A stretch of 33,368 nucleotides of DNA from JANLSE01 sp038214135 (GTDB lineage: Bacteria; Chloroflexota; Chloroflexia; Chloroflexales; Roseiflexaceae). The notes below the pieces were generated by a model. It searched no databases and was not told where the DNA came from. It was given only the letters and a program-made list of their open reading frames with translations. Where the stretch lies: assembly GCA_038214135.1 (NCBI GenBank), contig JBBQSD010000062.1:1-33368 (forward strand), given 5' to 3'. Shown piece by piece: positions 15,839 through 23,725 of this stretch (positions are counted from its first letter, which is position 1; each line of letters opens with the position of its first letter). The position numbers and the translations under genes were made by a program.

Positions 15839-16081
15839 CTACATCCGCTCGTAGCGTTCGAGATCAAGCGTTATCGCCAGGGCACCCTTGGCAGCGCCAC
15901 GCACAAGTTCGCTGGCCTGCCCGATCTTTTCATCCTCAACACCAACCAGGAGGGTTGTATTGCCTTTACGCAGAAATCCGCCCGTCGAAGCAAGGCGGGT
16001 CACCCGGAAACCCTGCTCAACCAACGCGTCCACCGCCGCATCGGCGGCCCCATCTTCGGTCACAAAGATTAGCAGCTTCAT
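15839..16081 (-). CDS. Short PstA/DarA-like (DUF970) cyclic-di-AMP receptor-type protein
   Basis: 80 residues of PII-like fold. MKLLIFVTEDGAADAAVDALVEQGFRVTRLASTGGFLRKGNTTLLVGVED matches the start of PstA/DarA, including the FRVT-LASTGGFL-GNTT region that binds cyclic di-AMP in that family. ATG at 16081 is supported by AAAGGA five bases upstream. PstA is about 109 residues; here the long exposed loop and PVEVEVGG part is missing and the chain passes straight from SELVRGAAKGA into AITLDLERYERM. It is therefore a loop-less variant, or a relative with another ligand. It is 13 bases downstream of ruvC and probably co-transcribed. Confidence 0.82.
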   Translation of the reverse strand: MKLLIFVTEDGAADAAVDALVEQGFRVTRLASTGGFLRKGNTTLLVGVEDEKIGQASELVRGAAKGALAITLDLERYERM

Positions 16082-16094
16082 GCGCGTCCTTTCG

Positions 16095-16622
16095 CTAGCG
16101 GCTCTCAGCAATACGGCGTAGCATCGGTGCGGTGTAGGCATGACAAATCGCAATTGCGACTGCATCGGCTGCGTCATCTGGCTTGATGACAGCAGGCAGA
16201 CGCAATGTCATCCGCACCATATCCTGCATCTGCTTCTTATCGGCCCCGCCATAGCCAGCTACGGCTTGCTTGACCGCCAACGGCTTATATTCGCCGATAG
16301 ACAACCCTGCCTGTGCTAGGGCAAGAAGCGCAACACCACGAGCCTGACCAACAGTGAGCGCAGTATTGACATTCTTGCCAAAGAACAGTTCTTCAATCGC
16401 TGCCGAGCCAGGCCGATACTCAGCCAACAATCGGGTCAACCCATCGTAGAGCAGCACTAATCGATCATGCTGTGCCATCCCAGATGGAGTTGTCAGCGCA
16501 CCGCAGGCAACCAATGTCAGTGTACTGTTCTGCTCATCAATGACACCCCAGCCCATAATAGCAGTGCCGGGATCGATTCCGATGATTCTCACAACCGCCA
16601 CGTTTCTGCCGAAACCGGGCAT
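16095..16622 (-). CDS. ruvC: Crossover junction endodeoxyribonuclease RuvC
   Basis: Resolves Holliday junctions as a dimer with the RuvAB branch-migration motor. The RNase H-like catalytic acidic residues are seen at Asp17 (GIDPGT), Glu77 (AIEELFFGKN), Asp149/150 and Asp153 (KPDDAADA), counting from the ATG at 16622. The family normally starts just before IIGIDPG, so GTG at 16592 (10 codons in) may be the true start. Downstream of yebC by 42 bases, the common yebC-ruvC order. ruvA and ruvB are not in the window. Confidence 0.95.
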   Translation of the reverse strand: MPGFGRNVAVVRIIGIDPGTAIMGWGVIDEQNSTLTLVACGALTTPSGMAQHDRLVLLYDGLTRLLAEYRPGSAAIEELFFGKNVNTALTVGQARGVALLALAQAGLSIGEYKPLAVKQAVAGYGGADKKQMQDMVRMTLRLPAVIKPDDAADAVAIAICHAYTAPMLRRIAESR

Positions 16623-16664
16623 TGTTCAGGCCAATCTTCGATATACGAACCAGGATGGATGGCG

Positions 16665-17429
16665 TTATTGGCTGGCAAATTGCTCGGCCAGTTCCTCGGT
16701 GATATCGAGATTACTATAGACCTTCTGAACATCATCGAGATCCTCAAGCTTCTCAATCAGCTTCATTGCTTTCAGGGCTTCTGGCCCATCGAGCTGCACC
16801 GTTGCCTTGGCAAGCATCGTCTTCTCGGCACCAGTGATTGGCAGGCCAATCGCCAGCAGTGCCTGCCGAACGGCTGCAAGTTGCTTAAAATCGGTGTAGA
16901 CCTCGATCACATCTTCGCCAATCTCGACATCATCGGCACCCGAGTCGATCGCCTGCAGCATGACTTCATCTGGATCAAGGCGCTTGGTCGTCAGGTCAAT
17001 CGTGATCAATCCCTTGAGATCAAACATCCAGCCAACCGAACCTGGCTCGCCGGGAGTGCCGCCGCCCTTTGTCATCGTCGCCCGAACATCGGAGTTGGTA
17101 CGATTACGATTATCGGTTGCTGCCTCGATTAACACAGCAACGCCACCTGGCCCATAGCCCTCATAGTAGATCTCTTCGATCGACGAGCCATCAGTCCCTT
17201 TGCCAAGGCCCCGATCGATTGCTCGCTGAATATTATCGGTTGGCATATTGCTCGAACGAGCTTTATCCACCGCAATCCGCAGGCGGAAGTTCGAATCGGG
17301 ATCACCATTATTACCCTCACGAGCCGCAATTGTGATATCTCGTGCGAGTTTTGTGAACAACTGGCCTCGGCGCTGGTCGATCACACCTTTTGTGCGTCGG
17401 ATCGAGTGCCATTTTGAGTGGCCGGACAT
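16665..17429 (-). CDS. yebC: YebC/PmpR/TACO1-family protein
   Basis: 254 residues. The N-terminal MSGHSKWHSIRRTKGVIDQRRGQLFTKLARDI is the family hallmark, followed by MPTDNIQRAIDRG, YEGYGPGGVAVLIEA and the acidic C-terminal domain. Members act in translation (relief of stalling, as for TACO1/YebC) or as transcription factors. The ATG is preceded by AGGAGG at 6-base spacing and by a TATAAT -10 element. It forms a unit with ruvC and probably the PstA-like gene. Confidence 0.96.
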   Translation of the reverse strand: MSGHSKWHSIRRTKGVIDQRRGQLFTKLARDITIAAREGNNGDPDSNFRLRIAVDKARSSNMPTDNIQRAIDRGLGKGTDGSSIEEIYYEGYGPGGVAVLIEAATDNRNRTNSDVRATMTKGGGTPGEPGSVGWMFDLKGLITIDLTTKRLDPDEVMLQAIDSGADDVEIGEDVIEVYTDFKQLAAVRQALLAIGLPITGAEKTMLAKATVQLDGPEALKAMKLIEKLEDLDDVQKVYSNLDITEELAEQFASQ

Positions 17430-17462
17430 GCAAAGCCTCCTGGGATGGTCAAACCTTGGCCT

Positions 17463-17468
17463 ATTATA
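17463..17468 (-). promoter_or_regulatory. -10 element for yebC-ruvC
   Basis: Perfect TATAAT on the minus strand, 33 bases upstream of the yebC ATG. A matching -35 at standard spacing is not seen. It lies just after the ftsH hairpin, so yebC probably has its own promoter. Confidence 0.5.
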
Positions 17469-17498
17469 CCCGAAAATGCCAGCAACATCCTATAACAA

Positions 17499-17538
17499 CA
17501 TCCCCTCTGCCAGCCACAAGAGCTGAGCAGAGGGGATG
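17499..17538 (-). terminator. Hairpin terminator after ftsH
   Basis: Perfect 12-bp stem CATCCCCTCTGC (17499-17510) and GCAGAGGGGATG (17527-17538) with a 16-base loop, 29 bases past the ftsH stop. The following minus-strand tract (TTGTTATA) is only mildly T-rich, so termination may be incomplete. Confidence 0.6.
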
Positions 17539-17567
17539 ATTGCCAAATCACAGAATATAAACCGCTA

Positions 17568-19529
17568 TTATGCCTCTAATGGCAGTTCTGGCGTTGGCGT
17601 TGGCGTTGGTGTTGGTGTTGGTGTTGGTGTTGGTGTAAAGATTGTGGCATGCCCATTCGCGTGAGCCACCGTATCGCTTGTCACATCGATTCGTACGACG
17701 CGACCAACCAGTTCGCGCAAGCGCTCACCATCGACCGTCTCGGTTTCGAGCAACAGGCTGGCCATATCGTTCAATACCTGCCGATTGGCCATCAGAATGC
17801 TGCGGGTGCGCTCATACGCCTCCGACACAATCCGGAAGACCTCGCGGTCGATATCGCGGGCGATCTCATCGCCATAGTTACGCTGCTCGGTGATCTCGCG
17901 CCCAAGGAAGATTAACTCCTCACGCTCGCCAAATGCAATCGGGCCGAGCTTCTGGCTCATTCCGAAGCGTGTCACCATCGCACGTGCAATCCGCGTCACC
18001 TGCTGAATATCGCCAGAGGCTCCGTTCGAGATCTCATTGTACCCAAAAACAATCTCTTCGGCCAGGCGACCACCAAGGGCAGAAACCAACTGCGCCTCAT
18101 ACTGCGAAACCGTGGTAAAGCGCAGATTTTCTTCCTCTGGCAGATACAGCGTGTAGCCACCGGCTCGCCCACGTGGGACGATTGTGACCTTCTGAACCGG
18201 GAAGGCTTTGGGCATGCCCGCCGATGCAATTGCATGGCCACCTTCATGATAGGCCACCAGCAATTTCTCGCGCTCCGACATCACGCGGCTGCGGCGTTCT
18301 GGGCCACCAAGTGCCACCCGCTCAATCGCATCTTGAAGCTCGGCCATGCCGATTTTCTTCTTCGAACGACGAGCCGAAAGAATAGCGCCCTCATTCACAA
18401 CGTTGGCAAGATCCGCACCCGAGAAGCCAGGCGTTTGCTTGGCCAGAATCTCGATCTGCACATCCTCGCCGATTGGCTTACCCTTGGTATGAACCTTGAG
18501 CACTTCGATGCGTCCCTTAACATCTGGCGCATCAAGCATCACCTGGCGGTCGAAGCGGCCTGGCCGCACAAGCGCAGGGTCGAGCACATCTGGCCGGTTG
18601 GTGGCTGCAATCACAATCACATTCGTGTTCGTGTCGAAGCCGTCCATCTCAACCAGAATCTGGTTCAGCGTCTGCTCGCGCTCATCGTGTGAACCGCCCA
18701 AACCAGCACCACGCTGGCGGCCAACAGCATCGATTTCGTCGATGAAGACGATACACGGCGCATTGCGCTTGGCCTGATCAAACAGATCGCGAACACGTGA
18801 GGCACCAACACCGACAAACATTTCCACGAACTCTGAGCCAGAGATCGAGAAGAATGGCACACCAGCCTCACCTGCAACCGCACGCGAGAGCAGTGTCTTA
18901 CCGGTTCCTGGAGGGCCGACCATCAGTACACCACGCGGGATGCGTGCGCCCAGTGCTGCAAACTTATCCGGGAATTTCAGGAACTCAACCACTTCGGATA
19001 AATCCTGCTTTGCCTCTTCCTGTCCAGCCACATCCGCGAATGTGACGGTTGGCTTATCGCCGGAGAACATACGTGCCCGACTCTTACCAAACGAGAGCGC
19101 CTGATTGTTTGAACCCTGCGCCTGCCGCATAAAGAAGATGAAAAAGCCGATCATCAACAGAACTGGAAGCAAAATAGTGAAGATGTTCAGCAGCCCGCCC
19201 CACGCTGGTGCAGCACCAACCTTGACATCTACGGAGTTCAGTGGAACTCCAGCCTGAACCAGCAACATGGTAATACTGTCGTTCGCCTCGATTCGGGAGC
19301 GAACCCGACTCTTATCGTTATAGACGACAATAATATCGTTTGTGCCGGATTGAGCCTGGATCTCGCTGACTTTGCCAGCCTTCGCATCCTCAAGCACCTT
19401 ATAGATGCCACGGTCGTCGGACTGGGTGCCGGCATTGTTGAAGTACTGGAAGAACAGCGCGAGTGCCGCTACCAAAATAATCAGGTAGACGAAACTGTTC
19501 TTCAGCCAACGATTATCACCCATCATCAT
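17568..19529 (-). CDS. ftsH: ATP-dependent zinc metalloprotease FtsH
   Basis: 653 residues. Hexameric membrane AAA+ protease degrading membrane and regulatory proteins. Two transmembrane helices (about 12-30 and 112-134) flank a small extracytoplasmic domain. Walker A GPPGTGKT (205-212), Walker B VFIDEIDA and the second region of homology RPDVLDPALVRPGRFD follow, then the zinc site HEGGH (428-432). The C-terminus is unusual: residues 632-647 are eight Thr-Pro pairs, encoded by a hexamer array, before ELPLEA. Such Thr-Pro stretches are typical of exported Chloroflexi proteins, not of a cytosolic protease tail. Three ATG codons open the gene. It follows tilS and hpt, a widely conserved order, but has its own promoter. 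Confidence 0.97.
   Translation of the reverse strand: MMMGDNRWLKNSFVYLIILVAALALFFQYFNNAGTQSDDRGIYKVLEDAKAGKVSEIQAQSGTNDIIVVYNDKSRVRSRIEANDSITMLLVQAGVPLNSVDVKVGAAPAWGGLLNIFTILLPVLLMIGFFIFFMRQAQGSNNQALSFGKSRARMFSGDKPTVTFADVAGQEEAKQDLSEVVEFLKFPDKFAALGARIPRGVLMVGPPGTGKTLLSRAVAGEAGVPFFSISGSEFVEMFVGVGASRVRDLFDQAKRNAPCIVFIDEIDAVGRQRGAGLGGSHDEREQTLNQILVEMDGFDTNTNVIVIAATNRPDVLDPALVRPGRFDRQVMLDAPDVKGRIEVLKVHTKGKPIGEDVQIEILAKQTPGFSGADLANVVNEGAILSARRSKKKIGMAELQDAIERVALGGPERRSRVMSEREKLLVAYHEGGHAIASAGMPKAFPVQKVTIVPRGRAGGYTLYLPEEENLRFTTVSQYEAQLVSALGGRLAEEIVFGYNEISNGASGDIQQVTRIARAMVTRFGMSQKLGPIAFGEREELIFLGREITEQRNYGDEIARDIDREVFRIVSEAYERTRSILMANRQVLNDMASLLLETETVDGERLRELVGRVVRIDVTSDTVAHANGHATIFTPTPTPTPTPTPTPTPELPLEA
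17589..17636. repeat. Hexamer array encoding (Thr-Pro)8
   Basis: Eight 6-base units, five ACACCA and three ACGCCA on the coding strand, encode the Thr-Pro tail of FtsH. A tract this regular can gain or lose units by slippage without changing frame. Confidence 0.92.
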
Positions 19530-19538
19530 TCTCGATCT

Positions 19539-19554
19539 AGGAGCAATTGCTCCT
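19539..19554. promoter_or_regulatory. 16-bp perfect palindrome in the ftsH leader
   Basis: AGGAGCAATTGCTCCT ends nine bases before the ftsH start codon. In the mRNA it could form a 6-bp stem with an AAUU loop enclosing the only good Shine-Dalgarno-like AGGAG. It could be a regulator site or a translation switch; both are inference. Confidence 0.45.
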
Positions 19555-19612
19555 TGTGCAGTTGCAGAGCGTGGGGACGAAAGAAGATTCGTTCTGCATA
19601 ATTGTTAATGGC

Positions 19613-19641
19613 ATTATAGCAAAGCACATGGGCTGAAACAA
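19613..19641 (-). promoter_or_regulatory. ftsH promoter
   Basis: Minus strand: TTGTTT (19636-19641), 17-base spacer, TATAAT (19613-19618). The -10 is perfect and the spacing ideal; the -35 matches only its TTG. It predicts a leader of about 75 bases carrying the palindrome at 19539-19554. Confidence 0.55.
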
Positions 19642-19680
19642 GGTAACGAGATTACCACGCTGGCAGTTCTTATACAATTC

Positions 19681-20235
19681 TTATGATTGCTCTTCCTGGC
19701 GATAGATCGACTCTTTGAGCACGCCAATATAGGGCAGGTTGCGATAGTGTTCGCCATAATCTAGCCCATAGCCAACCACAAACGCATTTGGAATATCAAA
19801 GCCACGGTAATCCACTGACACTTCGGCGATCCGTCGCTCCGGCTTATTCAACAGCGCACAGATCTTCAGGCTGGCTGGGTTGCGCCGCAGTAACTGTTGC
19901 TGCAGATACGCGAGGGTCAACCCACTATCGATAATATCCTCAACAATTAACACATGCCGTCCAGCAATATCGGTATCGAGATCTTTGAGCAACCGAACAA
20001 CTCCGCTCGATTCTGTGCTTTGGCCATAGCTTGAGGTTGCAATAAAATCGATGGCCAATGGAGCCGGTATTGCCCGCGCCAGATCCACCATAAACATAAT
20101 GCAACCCTTCAGCACCCCAACAAGCAGCAGATCGCCGAGCGGCAGATAATCGTGGGCGATTTGTTCACCCAACTCCTGTACTTTGCCCTGGATGGTTTCA
20201 CTAGAGAGCAGGATCGTCTCGATATCCGCGTGCAT
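19681..20235 (-). CDS. hpt: Hypoxanthine phosphoribosyltransferase
   Basis: 184 residues. Purine salvage enzyme making IMP/GMP from hypoxanthine/guanine and PRPP. The PRPP-binding loop VLIVEDIIDSGLTL, the flexible SSYG segment, the GVLKGC loop and the C-terminal purine-binding FVVGYGLDYGEHYRNLPYIG are intact. The ATG overlaps the tilS stop as TAATG, so the two are coupled. In several bacteria HPRT and TilS interact and control ftsH; whether that holds here is not visible. Confidence 0.96.
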   Translation of the reverse strand: MHADIETILLSSETIQGKVQELGEQIAHDYLPLGDLLLVGVLKGCIMFMVDLARAIPAPLAIDFIATSSYGQSTESSGVVRLLKDLDTDIAGRHVLIVEDIIDSGLTLAYLQQQLLRRNPASLKICALLNKPERRIAEVSVDYRGFDIPNAFVVGYGLDYGEHYRNLPYIGVLKESIYRQEEQS

Positions 20236-21707
20236 TAGATATACTCCTCAGCCAATACATATGCAGGCCCTACAATCGCTATGTTCACCGCCGAAACGCC
20301 ATCACTGGCCTGCACTCCAGCCGCGACACGCACCCCTGCCACCCAGATGATCTCATCGCCACGAACCAGAATCGGCCAGGCAGCCCGTAACGATTGCGGA
20401 AGCTTGGCATCGACCATCACATCCTGAATGCTGCGGCTGCCGCGCCAACCCTTGATCCGATCACCAGAGCGACGCCTGCGAATGATCAGCGGCTGCGTCA
20501 GCGATTCGCTTGTAATCTGCACAACCCAGGGGCTTGCGTTGGGCAATGCCTGCTCCTGAACAGTTGCAATCACCCGCCACCCCCCTTGAAGTAGTATCTC
20601 GCCCGGAATCGCCAGTGGTTGCTGATCGTCAAGCAATTGTGGCCCGCTTATAACAACTCCACCAATGGTCAGCATTGTGTAGCCAACCGTGAGCGCAATC
20701 CCACCGGGCAACTCAATCACCCGGCCAACACCACGGGTGCTAGCGCCGATGGCGCGCTCAAGATCGGCCATCCGCAATGTGGCTGTTCCGCCAACCAGAG
20801 CATATGCTCGCCGAAGTGCTGCACGCTGCAACGCTGGATGCAGCGATTGCCAGATTGCGAGATCGAGATCGATCCCTGATTGGCGCAGATTGGCAAGCCG
20901 CGGCCAGCTTGCATCCAGGGATCGTTCGAGCAGATCATGTTCGGCGGTCAGGGTATCGGCTGTGCGGCAGAGAGCCTCAACAATACGCGGATTATACTCG
21001 ATCAACTGCGGCAACAGATTATGCCGAATCCTGGCACGGGTGTGGCTGGTATCATCATTGGCTGGATCACGGCGCGGCAATAGCTTGTGTTGATCACAAT
21101 AGGTTTCAATCGCCGCTCGTGTGGTGGTCAACAGCGGGCGGATCAATCGTGGCGCATGTGTTAGTGCGTTTGTCTGCTTCTCTTCCACAAACGCATCACC
21201 AAATGTGCGCCATTGTTCCCAGCCCAGAAGTGGCCGCATTCCCGAAAGGCCATCCGAACCAGCGCCACGCAGCAGATGCAGCAACACGGTTTCGGCCTGA
21301 TCATTGGCGGTATGGGCAACAGCAAGCGCCTGGGCACCAAGCGATGCAGCAACACGAGCAAACAGACGATAGCGTGCTATACGCCCAGCCGCATACCGGT
21401 TCAGGTTATGGGTGTGCGCCAACTGGCCAACATCAACAGACTCAATCGTCGCAGGGAGGCCCCATTGCCTAGCAATCTCGGCCACAAACGCGGCTTCAGA
21501 TTCTGATTCAGCACCGCGCAGCATGTGATCAAGATGAACAACATGCAGCCTACAATCGAATCCATTGCTGAGTGTTCGCAGCGCATGCAGCATGGCCAGC
21601 GAATCGGGACCACCCGAAACAGCTGCCACAACCAGATCGCCAGGGCGAATCAGATGATGAGCATCAATGAAGGTTGCAATATGGGTGGTGAAGGAGTTTT
21701 CTGCCAA
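20235..21707 (-). CDS. tilS: tRNA(Ile)-lysidine synthase
   Basis: 490 residues. Modifies C34 of tRNA-Ile(CAU) with lysine so that it reads AUA. The PP-loop ATPase signature VVAAVSGGPDSLAML is near residue 30, and the HLDHMLRG, TANDQAETVLLHLLRGAG and GLSGM motifs follow. C-terminal TilS domains (IIRRRRSGDRIKGWRGSRSIQDVMVDAKLP) are present. The start appears to be TTG at 21707, since no ATG or GTG lies between it and the PP-loop. The start lies three bases past the stop of the upstream membrane protein gene, so an operon is likely. Confidence 0.95.
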   Translation of the reverse strand: MAENSFTTHIATFIDAHHLIRPGDLVVAAVSGGPDSLAMLHALRTLSNGFDCRLHVVHLDHMLRGAESESEAAFVAEIARQWGLPATIESVDVGQLAHTHNLNRYAAGRIARYRLFARVAASLGAQALAVAHTANDQAETVLLHLLRGAGSDGLSGMRPLLGWEQWRTFGDAFVEEKQTNALTHAPRLIRPLLTTTRAAIETYCDQHKLLPRRDPANDDTSHTRARIRHNLLPQLIEYNPRIVEALCRTADTLTAEHDLLERSLDASWPRLANLRQSGIDLDLAIWQSLHPALQRAALRRAYALVGGTATLRMADLERAIGASTRGVGRVIELPGGIALTVGYTMLTIGGVVISGPQLLDDQQPLAIPGEILLQGGWRVIATVQEQALPNASPWVVQITSESLTQPLIIRRRRSGDRIKGWRGSRSIQDVMVDAKLPQSLRAAWPILVRGDEIIWVAGVRVAAGVQASDGVSAVNIAIVGPAYVLAEEYI

Positions 21708-21710
21708 TGA

Positions 21711-23600
21711 TCACTGCTTCAATCGAATCACATACAGCGTATAACCATTCTGCACCTGATCATGGCTATCAATCTGCATTGGCAAACTGGGTTGGTTTGT
21801 CCAGGCAATCACATAGGCACCCGTATCGCCAAGTGGCCCACTGCCTGTTGCATACAGAGTCGCATCGCCATTGAACAGCGAATTGACCAGTGTTTTGCGA
21901 TTGAACAGCCCTTCCTCTGGCAGATTGACGCCCCAGGGGAAGTTGCGTGCGGCACTATTGAAATCGAAATTGGCTGATGCACCGGGCGCGAGTGAACCAA
22001 TATCCACGAATGAGCCACCCCGCACGACTAAGACATTATCGAGCGCGATTCCACCACTATTACGAATCTGACCATGTACCCCCTGATCGCTGGATTCGAC
22101 GCTACTCTCAATTGTTGGCGGTGCATCGATTGGCAATTCGGCAACCAATGTACGCACCGAAGCAATATCGATGAGCAGATCACGGAGTTCGGCGCGTTGT
22201 TCGTCAATCATCACTGGCGTGGTGCGAGCCGAAATATCATCAAAGCTGCGCGTCTCGTGGATCAGTGTCGCACTTGGAAACCCTACCGTATAATTCGCAC
22301 GGCGCGGCGAAAACAGCGCCACAAATCCGGTTGCGAGTGCGCGTTGTTGGCCCTCACTCGCCTGTACAACCGTCACCTGGCTGAGCTGCGATTGGCTGCC
22401 ACGCAGCCCAAAGCCAGCAATATACAATCCGCCAGCAAAGATAATCACAACCAGCGGAACACTCAGCCATGCCAATTCCAGCCGACGCAGCCGACGCAAC
22501 ACAAAATAATTGATCGGGCCGATCACCAGTGTGTAACCAACCAGAAACAGCAGCAGTGTCCAGGCCGATGGCAGGCCCAACCCTGGAAGTTGCAGCACCG
22601 ATTGCAGAATGCTTGTCTGGTTTGTGCGTGAACCAATGCCGGGAGTAAACAGGGGAATACTCGTAACAACGGTGCCCCACAGTGTTGGCTCACCCAACCA
22701 GCCGCGCAATAGCCCAAGATCGAATGCAGCAATTGTAACCGACCCAACCCCATAGTTGGAGCGATACAGCAATCCAGCGCCCTTACTCAGATCGACGGCA
22801 CCGCTGCGTGGCCGCAATTCACTCAATGGCGCACGGCTTGAACCAGATGGCAGTGGCCCATTGCCAACCTGCACAAGTGCTGTGATATCGCCCTCGGCAA
22901 CGGTTGGCCCAACATCGGCTGGCAGGAGCGCAGTCAGGCCAGCCGCCGCTCGCTGGCCGCCAACACCACCACCAATAATCAATTGGCCACCGAGGGTTGC
23001 CCACAGGCTGATCGATTCGCGTTGGGGTACACTCAGCTGGCTGGTATCCGCATCGGCAATAAACAAGCTGTTGAGGCCGCGCAATGCCAGCGCCTGATCG
23101 GGAAGTTCATTGTCCTGGAGGTGGCGGACAACCGTGCCATTCGAGCCACTGATCTGCAGGGTTTCGAGGGTGTTGAGCAATGTTGGATCGCTACCAACCA
23201 CACCAATCACGAATTTGTCTGAGTCGATTGGATCGATGCTGACACTTCGATCAGCCAGAACGACATCGTTAGAAAGCAGGCGCACCTGCCCACTACGGGC
23301 AAATCCACGTGAGAAGGCATTGATTGTAATGCGTTTGCGCGAGCCGCGCGGCAGATCAACACTATAGCGAAAGCTCGGTTCATTGCGCTGGCCGGGGAGC
23401 TCCCAGACCAATTCGCCACGCAGATCCGGCCCATCATTGGCTACATCGATGATAACTGGAAACCACTCACCCGCACGATAGGCACCACCATAGCCAGCAT
23501 GCGCATCCAGGGTTACTGCAATGGGCTGTGATTGTGCCTGGGCAGGCATAACAACGCACGCCAGCATACAGAAGAGAATGAAGGGTAGCAGGCGTCGCAT
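21711..23600 (-). CDS. Secreted/membrane protein of unknown function
   Basis: 629 residues. A Sec signal peptide (MRRLLPFILFCMLACVVMPAQAQ, cleavage likely after AQA) leads to an extracytoplasmic beta-rich region (about 25-130). An amidotransferase-like alpha/beta region follows (IADADTSQL then WATLGGQLIIGGG, about 180-215). Two membrane helices (about 346-368 and 377-398) are joined by a basic loop NYFVLRRLRRLE, and a second beta-rich domain lies after them. This layout recalls large membrane proteins with a GATase-like fold found near BatA/MoxR genes, but no such neighbours are seen. Start supported by GGGAG seven bases upstream. Probably co-transcribed with tilS, hpt. Confidence 0.85.
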   Translation of the reverse strand: MRRLLPFILFCMLACVVMPAQAQSQPIAVTLDAHAGYGGAYRAGEWFPVIIDVANDGPDLRGELVWELPGQRNEPSFRYSVDLPRGSRKRITINAFSRGFARSGQVRLLSNDVVLADRSVSIDPIDSDKFVIGVVGSDPTLLNTLETLQISGSNGTVVRHLQDNELPDQALALRGLNSLFIADADTSQLSVPQRESISLWATLGGQLIIGGGVGGQRAAAGLTALLPADVGPTVAEGDITALVQVGNGPLPSGSSRAPLSELRPRSGAVDLSKGAGLLYRSNYGVGSVTIAAFDLGLLRGWLGEPTLWGTVVTSIPLFTPGIGSRTNQTSILQSVLQLPGLGLPSAWTLLLFLVGYTLVIGPINYFVLRRLRRLELAWLSVPLVVIIFAGGLYIAGFGLRGSQSQLSQVTVVQASEGQQRALATGFVALFSPRRANYTVGFPSATLIHETRSFDDISARTTPVMIDEQRAELRDLLIDIASVRTLVAELPIDAPPTIESSVESSDQGVHGQIRNSGGIALDNVLVVRGGSFVDIGSLAPGASANFDFNSAARNFPWGVNLPEEGLFNRKTLVNSLFNGDATLYATGSGPLGDTGAYVIAWTNQPSLPMQIDSHDQVQNGYTLYVIRLKQ

Positions 23601-23725
23601 AACAATGCTCCCGAATGATCCCCCGAATAGTAAGGGTGTAGCGCATACGCCCTAACAATCAAATAACATGCGATGTGTCATAGCTGTGACGTTGTTGGGC
23701 CGTAGAAAGGCAACATGTTGCATCG

